17,213 nt of DNA from CBDTTW01 sp965363675 (GCA_965363675.1 CBDTTW010000053.1:1-17213), one strand, 5' to 3'. Shown: positions 1 to 9,376, counted from the first letter of the stretch. Made by a program: numbers and translations. The notes: a model not told the origin generated them from the sequence alone.

Positions 1-111
1 ACGCTCGCGCCGCTTTCGGCGGCCCACCTCGTGCTGCGCTGAGCCCCCCGGACGCAGCCCGGAACCGCGAAAAAACGTGCCGCCCCACGGACCTTGCCGC
101 GCCGATAGGCG

Positions 112-140
112 TTGACACTCTTTCTTAGACGGCGTCTAAA
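112..140 (+). promoter_or_regulatory. Probable promoter of the suf operon
   Basis: A perfect TTGACA hexamer lies at 112-117. A TCTAAA hexamer (four of six matches to TATAAT) follows at 135-140 with an ideal 17-nt spacer. This is a classical sigma70-type layout, unlike the TATCTT-type elements seen elsewhere in the window. The leader to the sufB ATG at 201 would be about 50-55 nt. It carries a short CGGGG/CCCCG inverted repeat (163-167/173-177), too small to interpret. The element is read by eye and is untested. Confidence 0.55.
125..139. promoter_or_regulatory. Perfect 15-bp palindrome, likely operator of the suf operon
   Basis: TTAGACG-G-CGTCTAA is a perfect inverted repeat with 7-bp arms around one central base. 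It overlaps the -10 hexamer and the end of the spacer, so a bound dimeric protein would block RNA polymerase. SUF operons in many bacteria are controlled by Rrf2-family Fe-S regulators (SufR/IscR type) or iron regulators. The identity of the regulator here is inference, because no regulator gene lies within the window. Confidence 0.55.
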
Positions 141-200
141 CTGCGCGTCTGAAGCCTTTTTTCGGGGCCTACCCCCGCCCTTCCCCCTACGCGACAACCC

Positions 201-1655
<1,455 letters not shown>

Positions 1656-1695
1656 CCCCCACCCTCTGCAATCCCTACGCATTCCCCCGAACGCA

Positions 1696-2463
<768 letters not shown>

Positions 2464-2496
2464 GCCCCCTTGCCGACGACTCTATTCCCTTTGACC

Positions 2497-3810
2497 ATGC
2501 AAGCAATAGAAAGGCCGGAAGACCGATTCCTTTCGGCGTTTGAAGCGCACCACGGCCGCGCCCTCAACGGGTCCGGCGCCCACGTCCACGCCCTGCGCCG
2601 GGAGGCCATCGGGCGCGTGGAGGCGCTCGGCTTTCCGACGCGCAAATCCGAGGCCTGGAAGTACACCGACATCACGGCGCAGTTGCGCGCCGACTGGCCG
2701 CTGGGGCCCGGCGCCGAGGCGCCCCGCCCCTCGCCTGAAGCCCTTGCCGCCGCACGCATCCCCGGCCTCGACGCCTACGAAGTCGTGCTCGTCAACGGGC
2801 GCTGCCTCTCGGGAGCGCCGGAAGGCCTGCCCGAAGGCTTCGTCGTCGGCGGCCTGGCGGACTGCGCCGCCGCGCACCCGGCGCTGTTCGAGCGCCACTT
2901 CGGGCGCTACGCCGATCACAGGGGCGAGGTGTTTACGGCCCTCAACACGGCGTTCACCCACGACGGCGTATGCATCTACGCCCCGCGCGGGGCGGCCCTC
3001 GACAAGCCGGTGCACATCATCAGCCTCCTTCAGGCCGAAGGACTGCTCCTCGTGCAGCCGCGCTACCTCGTCGTAGCCGAGGACGGCGCGTCGGTGGAAA
3101 TCATCGAGACGCAGACGGCCCTCGGCGAGCCGGAGTGCTTCACGAACAGCGTCGCCGAGGTGTACGGCGGCCGCGACGCCCAGGTGTCGTTCTACCGCAT
3201 CCAGGACGAGGGCCGCCGCGCCACGCAAGTCGCCGGGATGCAGGTCTACCAGGAGACCGGCAGCAACTGCACCACGTTCACGGCCACGCTCAGCGGCCGC
3301 ATCGTGCGCAACAACCTGAGCTTTCTGCCGGCCGACGAGCACTGCGAGAGCCATTTGTTCGGCCTGTTCATCGGCGGGGGCGACCTCCACGTGGACAACC
3401 ATACCCACGTAGAGCACGCGCGCCCCAACTGCGTCAGCAACGAGCTGTACAAGGGCATCCTCGACGACCACGCGACCGGCGTCTTCAACGGCAAGGTATT
3501 CGTGCGGCAGGACGCGCAGAAGACCAACGCCTACCAGAGCAACAAAAGCATCATCCTGACGCCCACGGCCCGCATGTACTCGAAGCCGGAGCTGGAGATC
3601 TACGCCGACGACGTCAAGTGCAGCCACGGCGCCACGACGGGCCAGCTCGACCCGGAGGCGCTCTTTTACCTTCAGTCGCGCGGCATCCCGGCGGTGAAGG
3701 CGCGCGCCATGCTGCTCCTGGCCTTTGCCCGCGACGTGCTGGAGAACGTGCGCATCGCGCCCCTGCGCGACATGCTCGACCATGCCGTCGAAACCCGCTA
3801 CCACGACTAA
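2497..3810 (+). CDS. sufD: Fe-S cluster assembly protein SufD
   Basis: SufD is the SufB paralogue that completes the SufBC2D scaffold and is needed for iron entry. The C-terminal SufB/SufD core is clear, with DDVKCSHGATTGQLDPEALF followed by LQSRGIP and LLAFARDVL. The CSHG motif (Cys375, His377 counted from the ATG) corresponds to the Cys358/His360 pair reported as important in E. coli SufD. The length of 437 residues is normal. I prefer the ATG at 2497 (MQAIERPEDRF) over an in-frame TTG at 2470, which would add nine residues and begin only 6 nt after sufC. The N-terminal region has the usual KSEAWKYTD motif of SufD. The sufS start lies 9 nt beyond the stop. Confidence 0.95.
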   Translation: MQAIERPEDRFLSAFEAHHGRALNGSGAHVHALRREAIGRVEALGFPTRKSEAWKYTDITAQLRADWPLGPGAEAPRPSPEALAAARIPGLDAYEVVLVNGRCLSGAPEGLPEGFVVGGLADCAAAHPALFERHFGRYADHRGEVFTALNTAFTHDGVCIYAPRGAALDKPVHIISLLQAEGLLLVQPRYLVVAEDGASVEIIETQTALGEPECFTNSVAEVYGGRDAQVSFYRIQDEGRRATQVAGMQVYQETGSNCTTFTATLSGRIVRNNLSFLPADEHCESHLFGLFIGGGDLHVDNHTHVEHARPNCVSNELYKGILDDHATGVFNGKVFVRQDAQKTNAYQSNKSIILTPTARMYSKPELEIYADDVKCSHGATTGQLDPEALFYLQSRGIPAVKARAMLLLAFARDVLENVRIAPLRDMLDHAVETRYHD

Positions 3811-3819
3811 AGGCCGCCC

Positions 3820-5079
3820 ATGCCTACCGACATGCTCTCGGCGGCGCGGCGCCCGGCCGCCGGCTTCGACCTGGAGGCCGTGCGCGCCGACTTCCCGATC
3901 CTCGGCGCCCGCGTCTACGGCGAGCCGCTCGTCTACCTCGACAACGCCGCCACTTCGCAGAAGCCCCGGCGGGTCATCGAGCGCATACGGCAGTACTACG
4001 AGGCCGAGAACAGCAACATCCACCGGGGCGTGCACTACCTGAGCGCCCGCGCCACCGACGCCTACGACGCGGCGCGCCATACCCTGGCCCGCTTCATCAA
4101 CGCCCCCGCCGCCGCCGAGGTCCTCTTTACGCGGGGCGCGACCGAAGGCATCAACCTCGTCGCGGCCTCGTTTCTGCGCCCGCGCCTGCGGGCGGGCGAC
4201 GAGGTGGTCATCACGGCGATGGAGCACCACTCGAACATCGTGCCGTGGCAGCTCGTCTGCGCCGAGCGCGGGGCGGCGCTGCGCGTGGCCCCCATCGACG
4301 CGCGCGGCGTCCTCGACGTGGACGCCCTTGAGGCGCTGCTGACCGAACGCACGCGCCTCGTGGCGCTCTGCCATATCTCGAACGCCCTCGGCACGGTCAA
4401 CCCCGTGGCCGAAGTCGTCCGGCGGGCCCACGCGCGCGGCGTGCCCGTGCTGGTCGACGGCGCCCAGGGCGCGCCCCACGGCCCCCTCGACGTGCAGGCC
4501 CTCGGGTGCGACTTCTACGCGTTCTCGGGACACAAGATGTTCGGCCCGACGGGCATCGGGGTGCTCTGGGGCCGGGAAGCGCTGCTCGACGAGATGCCTC
4601 CGTACCAGGGCGGCGGCGACATGATCGAGGCCGTCACCTTCGAGCGCGCCACGTTCAACACCCTCCCGCACAAGTTCGAGGCCGGCACGCCGCACGTCGA
4701 GGGAGCGCTGGGACTGGAGGCGGCGGCGCGCTACCTGGAGGACCTGGGCCGCGAGGCGGCGGCCCGCTACGAGCGCGACTTGCTGGGCTACGCTACGGCG
4801 CTCCTGCGGCGCCTCCCCGGCCTGCGCATCGTCGGCGAGGCGCCGGAGAAAGCAGGCGTGCTCTCGTTCGTGCTCGACGGGGTGCACCCCTACGATGCCG
4901 GCGCCCTGCTGGACCGCATGGGCATCGCCATCCGCACCGGCCATCATTGCACGCAGCCGCTCATGGACGCGCTGGGTTTGCCGGGCACGATCCGCGCGTC
5001 GTTCGCCTTCTACAATACCCCCGACGAAGCGGAGCGCCTGGCCGCCGGCGTCGAGCGGGTGCAGAGCATGCTCGGATGA
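3820..5079 (+). CDS. sufS: Cysteine desulfurase SufS (group II)
   Basis: SufS is a PLP-dependent enzyme that removes sulfur from L-cysteine, giving alanine and an enzyme persulfide passed to SufE. In this 419-residue protein the PLP lysine is K239 in FSGHKMFGPTGIG. The cofactor-stacking His lies in EHHSN (residues 135-139) and the cofactor Asp in LVDGAQ (D213). The catalytic Cys is C377 in RTGHHCTQPLM. The RTGHHC loop and short C-terminal lobe are typical of SufS (group II) rather than IscS. The ATG at 3820 is 9 nt after sufD; a second ATG at 3832 is possible but less likely. The stop overlaps the sufE start by 4 nt (ATGA), suggesting translational coupling of the desulfurase and its acceptor. 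Confidence 0.97.
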   Translation: MPTDMLSAARRPAAGFDLEAVRADFPILGARVYGEPLVYLDNAATSQKPRRVIERIRQYYEAENSNIHRGVHYLSARATDAYDAARHTLARFINAPAAAEVLFTRGATEGINLVAASFLRPRLRAGDEVVITAMEHHSNIVPWQLVCAERGAALRVAPIDARGVLDVDALEALLTERTRLVALCHISNALGTVNPVAEVVRRAHARGVPVLVDGAQGAPHGPLDVQALGCDFYAFSGHKMFGPTGIGVLWGREALLDEMPPYQGGGDMIEAVTFERATFNTLPHKFEAGTPHVEGALGLEAAARYLEDLGREAAARYERDLLGYATALLRRLPGLRIVGEAPEKAGVLSFVLDGVHPYDAGALLDRMGIAIRTGHHCTQPLMDALGLPGTIRASFAFYNTPDEAERLAAGVERVQSMLG

Positions 5080-5552
5080 GCGCGCCGACCGCTTCGCAGG
5101 AAGCCCCCGGCGTCATCGCCGCGCGCGAGGCCGCCATTGTGGCCGAGTTCGCTCTGTTCGACGACTGGATGGGGCGTTACGAGCACCTGATCGACCAGGG
5201 CCGCGCCCTCCCGCCGCTCGACCCGGCCTACCGCACCGACGCCTACCGCATCCACGGCTGCCAGAGCAACGTGTGGCTGCGCGCCGAATTGGACGCCGAG
5301 GGCCGCATGCGCTTCTCGGCGGACAGCGACGCGCAGATTACGCGCGGGCTGATTGCGCTGCTCATCCGCGCCTTGCAGGGCCAGCCGCCCGCCGCCGTAG
5401 CCTCGGCGCCGCTGGGCTTCGTGGCGGCGCTCGGCCTCGAAGATCACCTGTCGCCCACGCGCAAGAACGGCCTGGCCGGCATGATCCGGCGCATCAGGCA
5501 GTACGCCGCCGCCTACGCCGATGCGGCGCCCCCCGCCGCCGACGCGCCCTAA
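5076..5552 (+). CDS. sufE: Sulfur acceptor protein SufE
   Basis: SufE accepts the persulfide from SufS, stimulates its activity, and hands sulfur to SufB. The 158-residue product carries the diagnostic IHGCQSNVW motif with acceptor C62 (E. coli Cys51). Upstream is an FxxFDDWMGRYEHLIDQG helix, and at the C-terminus is the LSPTRKNGLAGMIRRI helix typical of the family. The start is the ATG of the ATGA overlap with sufS. The same frame stays open far upstream inside sufS (from 4506), but that extension is a GC-driven shadow with no SufE homology. The last residues (AAPPAADAP) are low complexity and probably disordered. The next gene begins 17 nt downstream. Confidence 0.95.
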   Translation: MSAPTASQEAPGVIAAREAAIVAEFALFDDWMGRYEHLIDQGRALPPLDPAYRTDAYRIHGCQSNVWLRAELDAEGRMRFSADSDAQITRGLIALLIRALQGQPPAAVASAPLGFVAALGLEDHLSPTRKNGLAGMIRRIRQYAAAYADAAPPAADAP

Positions 5553-5555
5553 CCC

Positions 5556-5560
5556 GAGGA
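5556..5560 (+). promoter_or_regulatory. Shine-Dalgarno-like site of sufT
   Basis: GAGGA lies 9 nt before the ATG at 5570. It stands out because most genes in this window have no recognisable ribosome-binding site, so it supports this start. Confidence 0.45.
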
Positions 5561-5569
5561 AACTACTCC

Positions 5570-5902
5570 ATGGACGAAACCGCACGCGCCGAAGAAAAAG
5601 CCCTGCTCGAAGCCCGCATCATCGAGGGCCTCAAAACCGTGTTCGACCCCGAGATCCCGGTCAACATCTACGACCTCGGGCTGATCTACCGCATCGACAT
5701 CCACGAGGACAACAGCGCCCACGTCGTCATGACGCTGACGGCGCCGGGGTGCCCGGTGGCCGGCATCCTGCCGCAGCAGGTCGAGAACCGCGTCCGCCTG
5801 ACCGAGGGCATCACCGACGCCACCGTCGAGCTGACCTTCGACCCGCCGTACACGCGCGACCTGATGTCGGAGGAGGCGCGCCTGGAACTGGGCTGGTGGT
5901 AG
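5570..5902 (+). CDS. sufT: SUF-associated DUF59 (MIP18-family) Fe-S maturation protein
   Basis: This 110-residue protein is essentially a single DUF59/MIP18 domain. It shows DPEIPVNIYDLGLIYRI (residues 24-40), the MTLTAPGCPVAG strand-loop containing the conserved Cys, and TFDPPYTRDLMSEEARLELG near the end. Family members encoded at the end of SUF operons (SufT, or the SUF-associated TIGR02945 group) assist cluster delivery to client proteins; they are not part of the SufBCD core. The exact biochemical role of the family is not settled. The 17-nt gap from sufE places it as the last SUF gene. An inverted repeat begins 12 nt after its stop. The symbol follows the name used for short DUF59 SUF proteins in Firmicutes. 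Confidence 0.9.
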   Translation: MDETARAEEKALLEARIIEGLKTVFDPEIPVNIYDLGLIYRIDIHEDNSAHVVMTLTAPGCPVAGILPQQVENRVRLTEGITDATVELTFDPPYTRDLMSEEARLELGWW

Positions 5903-5914
5903 GCTTTACAACAT

Positions 5915-5931
5915 CGTTGGAGGCCCCAACG
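5915..5931. promoter_or_regulatory. Inverted repeat between sufT and the copper-storage gene
   Basis: CGTTGG and CCAACG form perfect 6-bp arms around a 5-nt centre (AGGCC). No T-run follows, so it is a poor intrinsic terminator. It could be an operator for the downstream cysteine-rich gene. A TAGTTTG element at 5944-5950 loosely resembles a Bacteroidota -7 box, but no well-spaced -33 element is seen. Its function is uncertain. Confidence 0.3.
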
Positions 5932-5982
5932 CCGGTTTCAGGGTAGTTTGCAGAAGGCGCGCGCGCCTTCCCTCAACCAACC

Positions 5983-5987
5983 GGAGA
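5983..5987 (+). promoter_or_regulatory. Shine-Dalgarno-like site choosing the copper-storage protein start
   Basis: GGAGA lies 5 nt before the ATG at 5993. It favours this start over an in-frame TTG at 5948 that would add 15 residues. Confidence 0.4.
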
Positions 5988-5992
5988 CCCTC

Positions 5993-6394
5993 ATGTTGCA
6001 AACCCAATCCATGCTCGGCGCCCACCCGCTCAAGGGCGAGATCGACGTGGCCGTAGTCGGCCGGTGCATCGAAGCGTGCTGGGCGTGCGCCGACACGTGC
6101 AACCAGTGCGCCGACGCCTGCCTCGCGGAAGACATGGTCGCCGAGCTGACGACGTGCATCCGCCTCAACCTGGACTGCTCGGCGGTATGCGGCGTCACGG
6201 CCTCGCTGCTGGGCCGCCTGGTGTCGGCGCACTCGGCCCCCATACGGTCGCAGCTAGAGGCGTGCCTGGTCGCGTGCAACGCCTGCGGCGAGGAGTGCGC
6301 CGCCCCCGCCGACATGCACGCCCACTGCCGCATCTGCGCCGACGCCTGCCGCCGCTGCGAAGAAGCGTGCCGCCGGATGATGGCGCACCTGTAG
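5993..6394 (+). CDS. Csp3-like four-helix-bundle copper-storage protein
   Basis: The 133-residue product has 18 cysteines, mostly as alternating CxxxC/CxxC spacings along predicted helices: C25-C29-C32-C36-C39-C43, C55, C62-C66, C91-C95-C98-C102, and C112-C115-C119-C122-C126. This matches the DUF326/Csp family, in which cysteines line the core of a four-helix bundle and bind many Cu(I) ions. No Sec or Tat signal is present, so the protein should be cytosolic like Csp3, not exported like Csp1. The proposed role is storage or buffering of Cu(I). It lies 90 nt behind the SUF operon on the same strand. Since Cu(I) attacks Fe-S clusters, the pairing is biologically sensible, but the functional link is inference. 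A ferredoxin assignment is unlikely because no CxxCxxCxxxCP motif exists. Confidence 0.85.
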   Translation: MLQTQSMLGAHPLKGEIDVAVVGRCIEACWACADTCNQCADACLAEDMVAELTTCIRLNLDCSAVCGVTASLLGRLVSAHSAPIRSQLEACLVACNACGEECAAPADMHAHCRICADACRRCEEACRRMMAHL

Positions 6395-6448
6395 GCTGCC
6401 GACTTCCGTCCCGCGCCGTTTTTGAGACGCCCAGGCGGAAACCCTTCG

Positions 6449-6478
6449 CTTTTCTGCGCCGGAAAACCAGTATCTTAC
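6449..6478 (+). promoter_or_regulatory. Bacteroidota-like promoter of the DUF389 gene
   Basis: TATCTTAC (6471-6478) resembles the -7 element TAnnTTTG of the Bacteroidota primary sigma factor, with a T-rich stretch CTTTTCTG (6449-6456) near the -33 position. The same TATCTT core precedes the second nhaA gene and the TPM gene. Transcription would begin at about 6483-6486, inside the following hairpin. Confidence 0.5.
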
Positions 6479-6522
6479 GGCAACCGAAGCGCCCCGCGCT
6501 CCGGCGAAGCGCTTCGGTTGCC
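6479..6522 (+). promoter_or_regulatory. Strong 14-bp hairpin in the DUF389 5' leader
   Basis: GGCAACCGAAGCGC (6479-6492) pairs perfectly with GCGCTTCGGTTGCC (6509-6522) across a 16-nt loop. It begins immediately after the TATCTTAC element and ends 24 nt before the ATG. No T-run follows, so it is not a standard terminator. It could be an operator, an mRNA-stabilising 5' stem, or part of a leader regulator. The perfect pairing is seen directly; the role is inference. Confidence 0.55.
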
Positions 6523-6546
6523 CCGTTCACGCTCTGGCGCCCGCCT

Positions 6547-7929
6547 ATGCCGCCGCTGCCCCCCCGGCCGGAGGAAGAAACGTCCCGGTCCGCCACGCCT
6601 GGCCTCAGCGTCTACCTGCGGGCGACGATGCGGCGCCTGTTCAGCCTGCGCGACGACGCCGAGATCGGCGGGACCATCGAGCAGATCACGACGGGCATCC
6701 GGATGCGCGGCTCGAACGTGTGGATGCTCATCTGCGCGGCGATGCTGGCCTCGCTCGGGCTGGACACTTCCTCGGTCGCCGTCATCATCGGCGCGATGCT
6801 CGTCTCGCCGCTCATGTCGCCCATCCTCGGCATCGGGCTGAGCCTGGGCATCCACGACCGGGCGCTGCTGGGCAAGTCGCTGCGCAACTACAGCATCGCC
6901 GTCCTCGTGAGCATCGGGGCCAGCATCCTGTACTTCCTCGTTACGCCCCTTGGGCAGCTTACCCCCGAGATGCTCAGCCGTACGCGCCCCACCCTGCTCG
7001 ACGTAGGCGTGGCGACCTTCGGCGGGCTGGCCGGCATCATCGCCAATACGCGCCGCATCCAGACGACCGTGGTGCCGGGCGTCGCCATCGCGACGGCCCT
7101 CATGCCGCCGTTGTGCACGGCGGGCTACGGCATCGCCAGCGGCCGCCCGTCGGTGTTCATGGGGGCGTTCTACCTGTTCTTCATCAACACGGTGTTCATT
7201 GCCGCCTCGACCTACCTCATCGTCCGCATCCTGCGGTTTCCCTTCGCCGAGTACGTAGACCGCCAGACGACGAAGCGCGCCGAGCGCATGTTTGCCGTCT
7301 TCGCCCTCATAGTCGCCATTCCGAGCCTGCTCATCTTTCGGGGCGTCATCAGCGACCTGCGCAAGGAACAAGCCGCCCGCACATTCGTCAACCGTTATAT
7401 TGAGCCGCGCAAGCAAGAGGTGCTCCGGTGGGAGCTGACGCCGGGCGCCCCGGCGCTGCTCAAGGTATACAGCGTCGGGCCGGCGGTGCCGGCCGCCACT
7501 GTGGACTCGCTGCGGAAGCTCATGCCCGAGGCGGGCCTTGCCGATACGCGGCTGCACCTCGTCTCGATCCGCCTGCCCGACGCGAAAGATCAGTACCTGA
7601 CGCGCAACGAGATTGCCGGCCTGCTCGGGGCTTTCCAGCCGCCGCAAAACGGAGTGGAGCCCGACACCGCCGCCGCGGACACCGTAGCCCCGCCGCCGCC
7701 CGAGGCGCCCGTGGCGCAACTGGCGGCCGAGATCTCCGCGCTTGCGCCGGAACTCGTAGAGATGCAGCGCGCCCTCGCCGAAGCGGACTCGGCGCAGGGG
7801 CAGGTGGCGGTGTACCTCGTGCGCCTCCAAGGCCCAACGCGCACGCGCCGCCAGACCCTGGACCGCATCGCCGGCTTCCTGAAGCTGCGCACCACGCACG
7901 ACTCGCTGCGCGTCGTCGAGCTTCCCTAG
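6547..7929 (+). CDS. DUF389 family integral membrane protein
   Basis: This 460-residue protein carries a DUF389 domain, recognisable from SVAVIIGAMLVSPLMSPILG (residues 76-95), FGGLAGIIANTRR and VVPGVAIATALMPPLC. About six to seven hydrophobic segments lie between residues 57 and 265 (approximately 57-73, 75-98, 115-134, 150-167, 172-193, 204-226 and 247-265). A soluble C-terminal part (266-460) follows, with a Pro/Ala-rich linker near 371-390. The family has no established function. The N-terminal 30 residues are Pro/Glu-rich, and a start at the in-frame ATG 6628 (MRRLF) cannot be excluded. I prefer 6547 because the promoter and hairpin lie just upstream. The same frame is open further upstream through the copper-protein gene, which is a shadow. 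nhaA follows after 82 nt and may be cotranscribed. Confidence 0.85.
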   Translation: MPPLPPRPEEETSRSATPGLSVYLRATMRRLFSLRDDAEIGGTIEQITTGIRMRGSNVWMLICAAMLASLGLDTSSVAVIIGAMLVSPLMSPILGIGLSLGIHDRALLGKSLRNYSIAVLVSIGASILYFLVTPLGQLTPEMLSRTRPTLLDVGVATFGGLAGIIANTRRIQTTVVPGVAIATALMPPLCTAGYGIASGRPSVFMGAFYLFFINTVFIAASTYLIVRILRFPFAEYVDRQTTKRAERMFAVFALIVAIPSLLIFRGVISDLRKEQAARTFVNRYIEPRKQEVLRWELTPGAPALLKVYSVGPAVPAATVDSLRKLMPEAGLADTRLHLVSIRLPDAKDQYLTRNEIAGLLGAFQPPQNGVEPDTAAADTVAPPPPEAPVAQLAAEISALAPELVEMQRALAEADSAQGQVAVYLVRLQGPTRTRRQTLDRIAGFLKLRTTHDSLRVVELP

Positions 7930-8011
7930 CACGGAGGTTCGCGCCTTGCCCGAAGTTGCTCCCTGCCGCCGCCGCGCGCCGGGGCCTTACCCTTTAACGA
8001 ACCCTACGCCT

Positions 8012-9352
8012 ATGGCCTTGCCCCACCCGGAGACGCCCAACCCCTCTGCCCCGCGCCTGCTGCCGCGCATGTTCCAGCAGTTTTTCCAGACCGAAGCCGC
8101 CGGAGGCATCCTACTGCTCGCCTGCGCCGTCATCGCGCTCGTCTGGGCCAACTCGCCCTACGGCGACGCGTACTTCGCCCTCTGGAAAACGCCCCTCGGC
8201 TTTTCGCTGGGTCCCTACGCGTTCAGCCTGAGCCTCGGCTACTGGATCAACGACTTGCTCATGGCCGTCTTCTTCTTTCTGGTGGGCCTGGAGATCAAGC
8301 GCGAGCTGCTCGTGGGCGAGCTCTCGACCCCGCAGAAAGCCATTTTGCCCGTAGCGGCCGCCATAGGGGCAATGATCATCCCGGCGCTGATCTACACGTT
8401 CTTCAACGGCGGCACCGACGCTGCGCACGGCTGGGGCATCCCGATGGCCACCGACATCGCCTTCTCGCTCGGCGTGCTGGCCTTGCTCGGCTCGCGCGTC
8501 CCCGTTGCCCTCAAGGTGTTCCTGACGGCGCTCGCCATCGCCGACGACATGGGCGCGGTGCTCGTGATCGCCATCTTCTATACTTCCGAGATTTCTTTCG
8601 TCGCCCTCGGAGCCGCCGCCGTCATCCTCGCGGCGCTGCTCCTGATGAACCGCCGGGGCGTGCACAAGCCGTCCGCATACATCGGCGTCGGCCTGGCCCT
8701 CTGGATCGCCTTCCTGGCCTCGGGCGTGCACGCCACGATTGCCGGCGTGCTGCTGGCCGCTACGATCCCCGTGCGCCGGCGCATCGACGCCCAGGGGTTC
8801 GCAGCGCGCGCCATGAGCCTGATGGACCTCTACATGCAGCGTGAGGGCGCTGACGCCGACCCGGACCTGGACGAGGTGCAGCGCGACGTGGTCTATACGC
8901 TGGAGAAGAACTGCGAGGACGTGCAGTCGCCGCTGGCGCGCCTGGAGCACGGCTTGCATTCGTGGGTCGCCTTCGGCATCATGCCCCTGTTTGCTCTGGC
9001 CAACGCCGGCGTCGCCTTCTCCGGCAACCTCGGCTCCATGGTGGGGCATCACGTCACGCTGGGGGTGGGCCTGGGCCTCATCTTCGGCAAGCAGATCGGC
9101 GTAACGCTGTTCTCGTTCCTCTCCGTCAAGAGCGGCCTGGCAAGGCTGCCCAAAGGCTTGCAGTGGAAGCACATTATGGGCGTCTCATGGCTGTGCGGCA
9201 TCGGCTTTACGATGTCGATTTTCGTGGCGGGCTTGGCCTTCGAGAACCCCGCCTTCCTCGACTACGCCAAGGTCGGCATCTTCGGCGGCTCCTTCGTCTC
9301 CGGCGTCGGCGGCTACATCATCCTGCGCAGCCTGGGCCCCGGGCGCGCCTGA
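8012..9352 (+). CDS. nhaA: Na+/H+ antiporter NhaA, copy 1
   Basis: NhaA is an electrogenic inner-membrane antiporter that exports Na+ (or Li+) in exchange for H+. Function-critical residues are in place: the Asp of IPMATDIAF (D148; E. coli D133), the Asp pair of AIADDMG (D178/D179; E. coli D163/D164) and the Lys of FGKQIG (K360; E. coli K300). The protein has 446 residues against 388 in E. coli. Much of the extra length is a hydrophilic loop near 265-315 (DPDLDEVQRDVVYTLEKN), found in many long NhaA proteins. The ATG at 8012 is chosen over an upstream in-frame TTG at 7946 because MALP aligns with the start of the neighbouring copy. Its last third is identical in DNA to copy 2. No clear promoter was seen just upstream. 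Confidence 0.95.
   Translation: MALPHPETPNPSAPRLLPRMFQQFFQTEAAGGILLLACAVIALVWANSPYGDAYFALWKTPLGFSLGPYAFSLSLGYWINDLLMAVFFFLVGLEIKRELLVGELSTPQKAILPVAAAIGAMIIPALIYTFFNGGTDAAHGWGIPMATDIAFSLGVLALLGSRVPVALKVFLTALAIADDMGAVLVIAIFYTSEISFVALGAAAVILAALLLMNRRGVHKPSAYIGVGLALWIAFLASGVHATIAGVLLAATIPVRRRIDAQGFAARAMSLMDLYMQREGADADPDLDEVQRDVVYTLEKNCEDVQSPLARLEHGLHSWVAFGIMPLFALANAGVAFSGNLGSMVGHHVTLGVGLGLIFGKQIGVTLFSFLSVKSGLARLPKGLQWKHIMGVSWLCGIGFTMSIFVAGLAFENPAFLDYAKVGIFGGSFVSGVGGYIILRSLGPGRA
8381..8482 (+). repeat. Exact 102-bp block shared by the two nhaA genes (copy 1)
   Basis: It is identical base for base to 9902-10003, with the same 1521-bp offset as the longer shared block downstream. It encodes the segment around the TDIAF motif and is flanked by diverged sequence on both sides. 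Confidence 0.9.
8856..9329 (+). repeat. Exact 474-bp direct repeat, nhaA copy 1 3' part
   Basis: It is identical over 474 bp to 10377-10850 at a constant offset of 1521 bp, including all silent positions. The identity starts in the hydrophilic loop codons and stops 23 bp before the copy 1 stop codon; beyond it the sequences are unrelated. Confidence 0.95.
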
Positions 9353-9376
9353 GCGCCTGGGCTTTTCCGGCGGCCT

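Noticed and set aside
1..42. Possible tail of an upstream plus-strand gene ending in TGA at 40-42
   Set aside because: Thirteen open codons in a GC-rich sequence are not significant and the peptide has no recognisable feature. The rest of 1-111 shows nothing else.
2482..4947. 821-codon antisense open frame across sufD and sufS
   Set aside because: sufD and sufS lie in the same frame, and GC-rich codon usage removes antisense stops. The translation is compositionally biased (Arg, Ala, Gly, Val, His, Asp), has no recognisable motif, and opposes two certain genes.
4506..5552. SufE as a 348-residue protein with a long N-terminal extension
   Set aside because: The extension is an out-of-frame reading of sufS. 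The ATG at 5076 in the ATGA overlap gives a normal-length SufE.
5993..6394. Ferredoxin or metallothionein identity for the cysteine-rich protein
   Set aside because: There is no CxxCxxCxxxCP ferredoxin motif, and the regular helical CxxxC spacing fits a four-helix copper-storage bundle better.
6382..6423. Possible terminator after the copper-storage gene (GGCGC/GCGCC followed by five T)
   Set aside because: The arms are only 5 bp with a 26-nt loop, and the first arm lies inside the coding sequence. It is too weak to call, although the T-run is real.
6475..7932. 485-codon antisense open frame opposite the DUF389 gene
   Set aside because: It is a shadow of the sense gene caused by high GC; it has no start context or domain.
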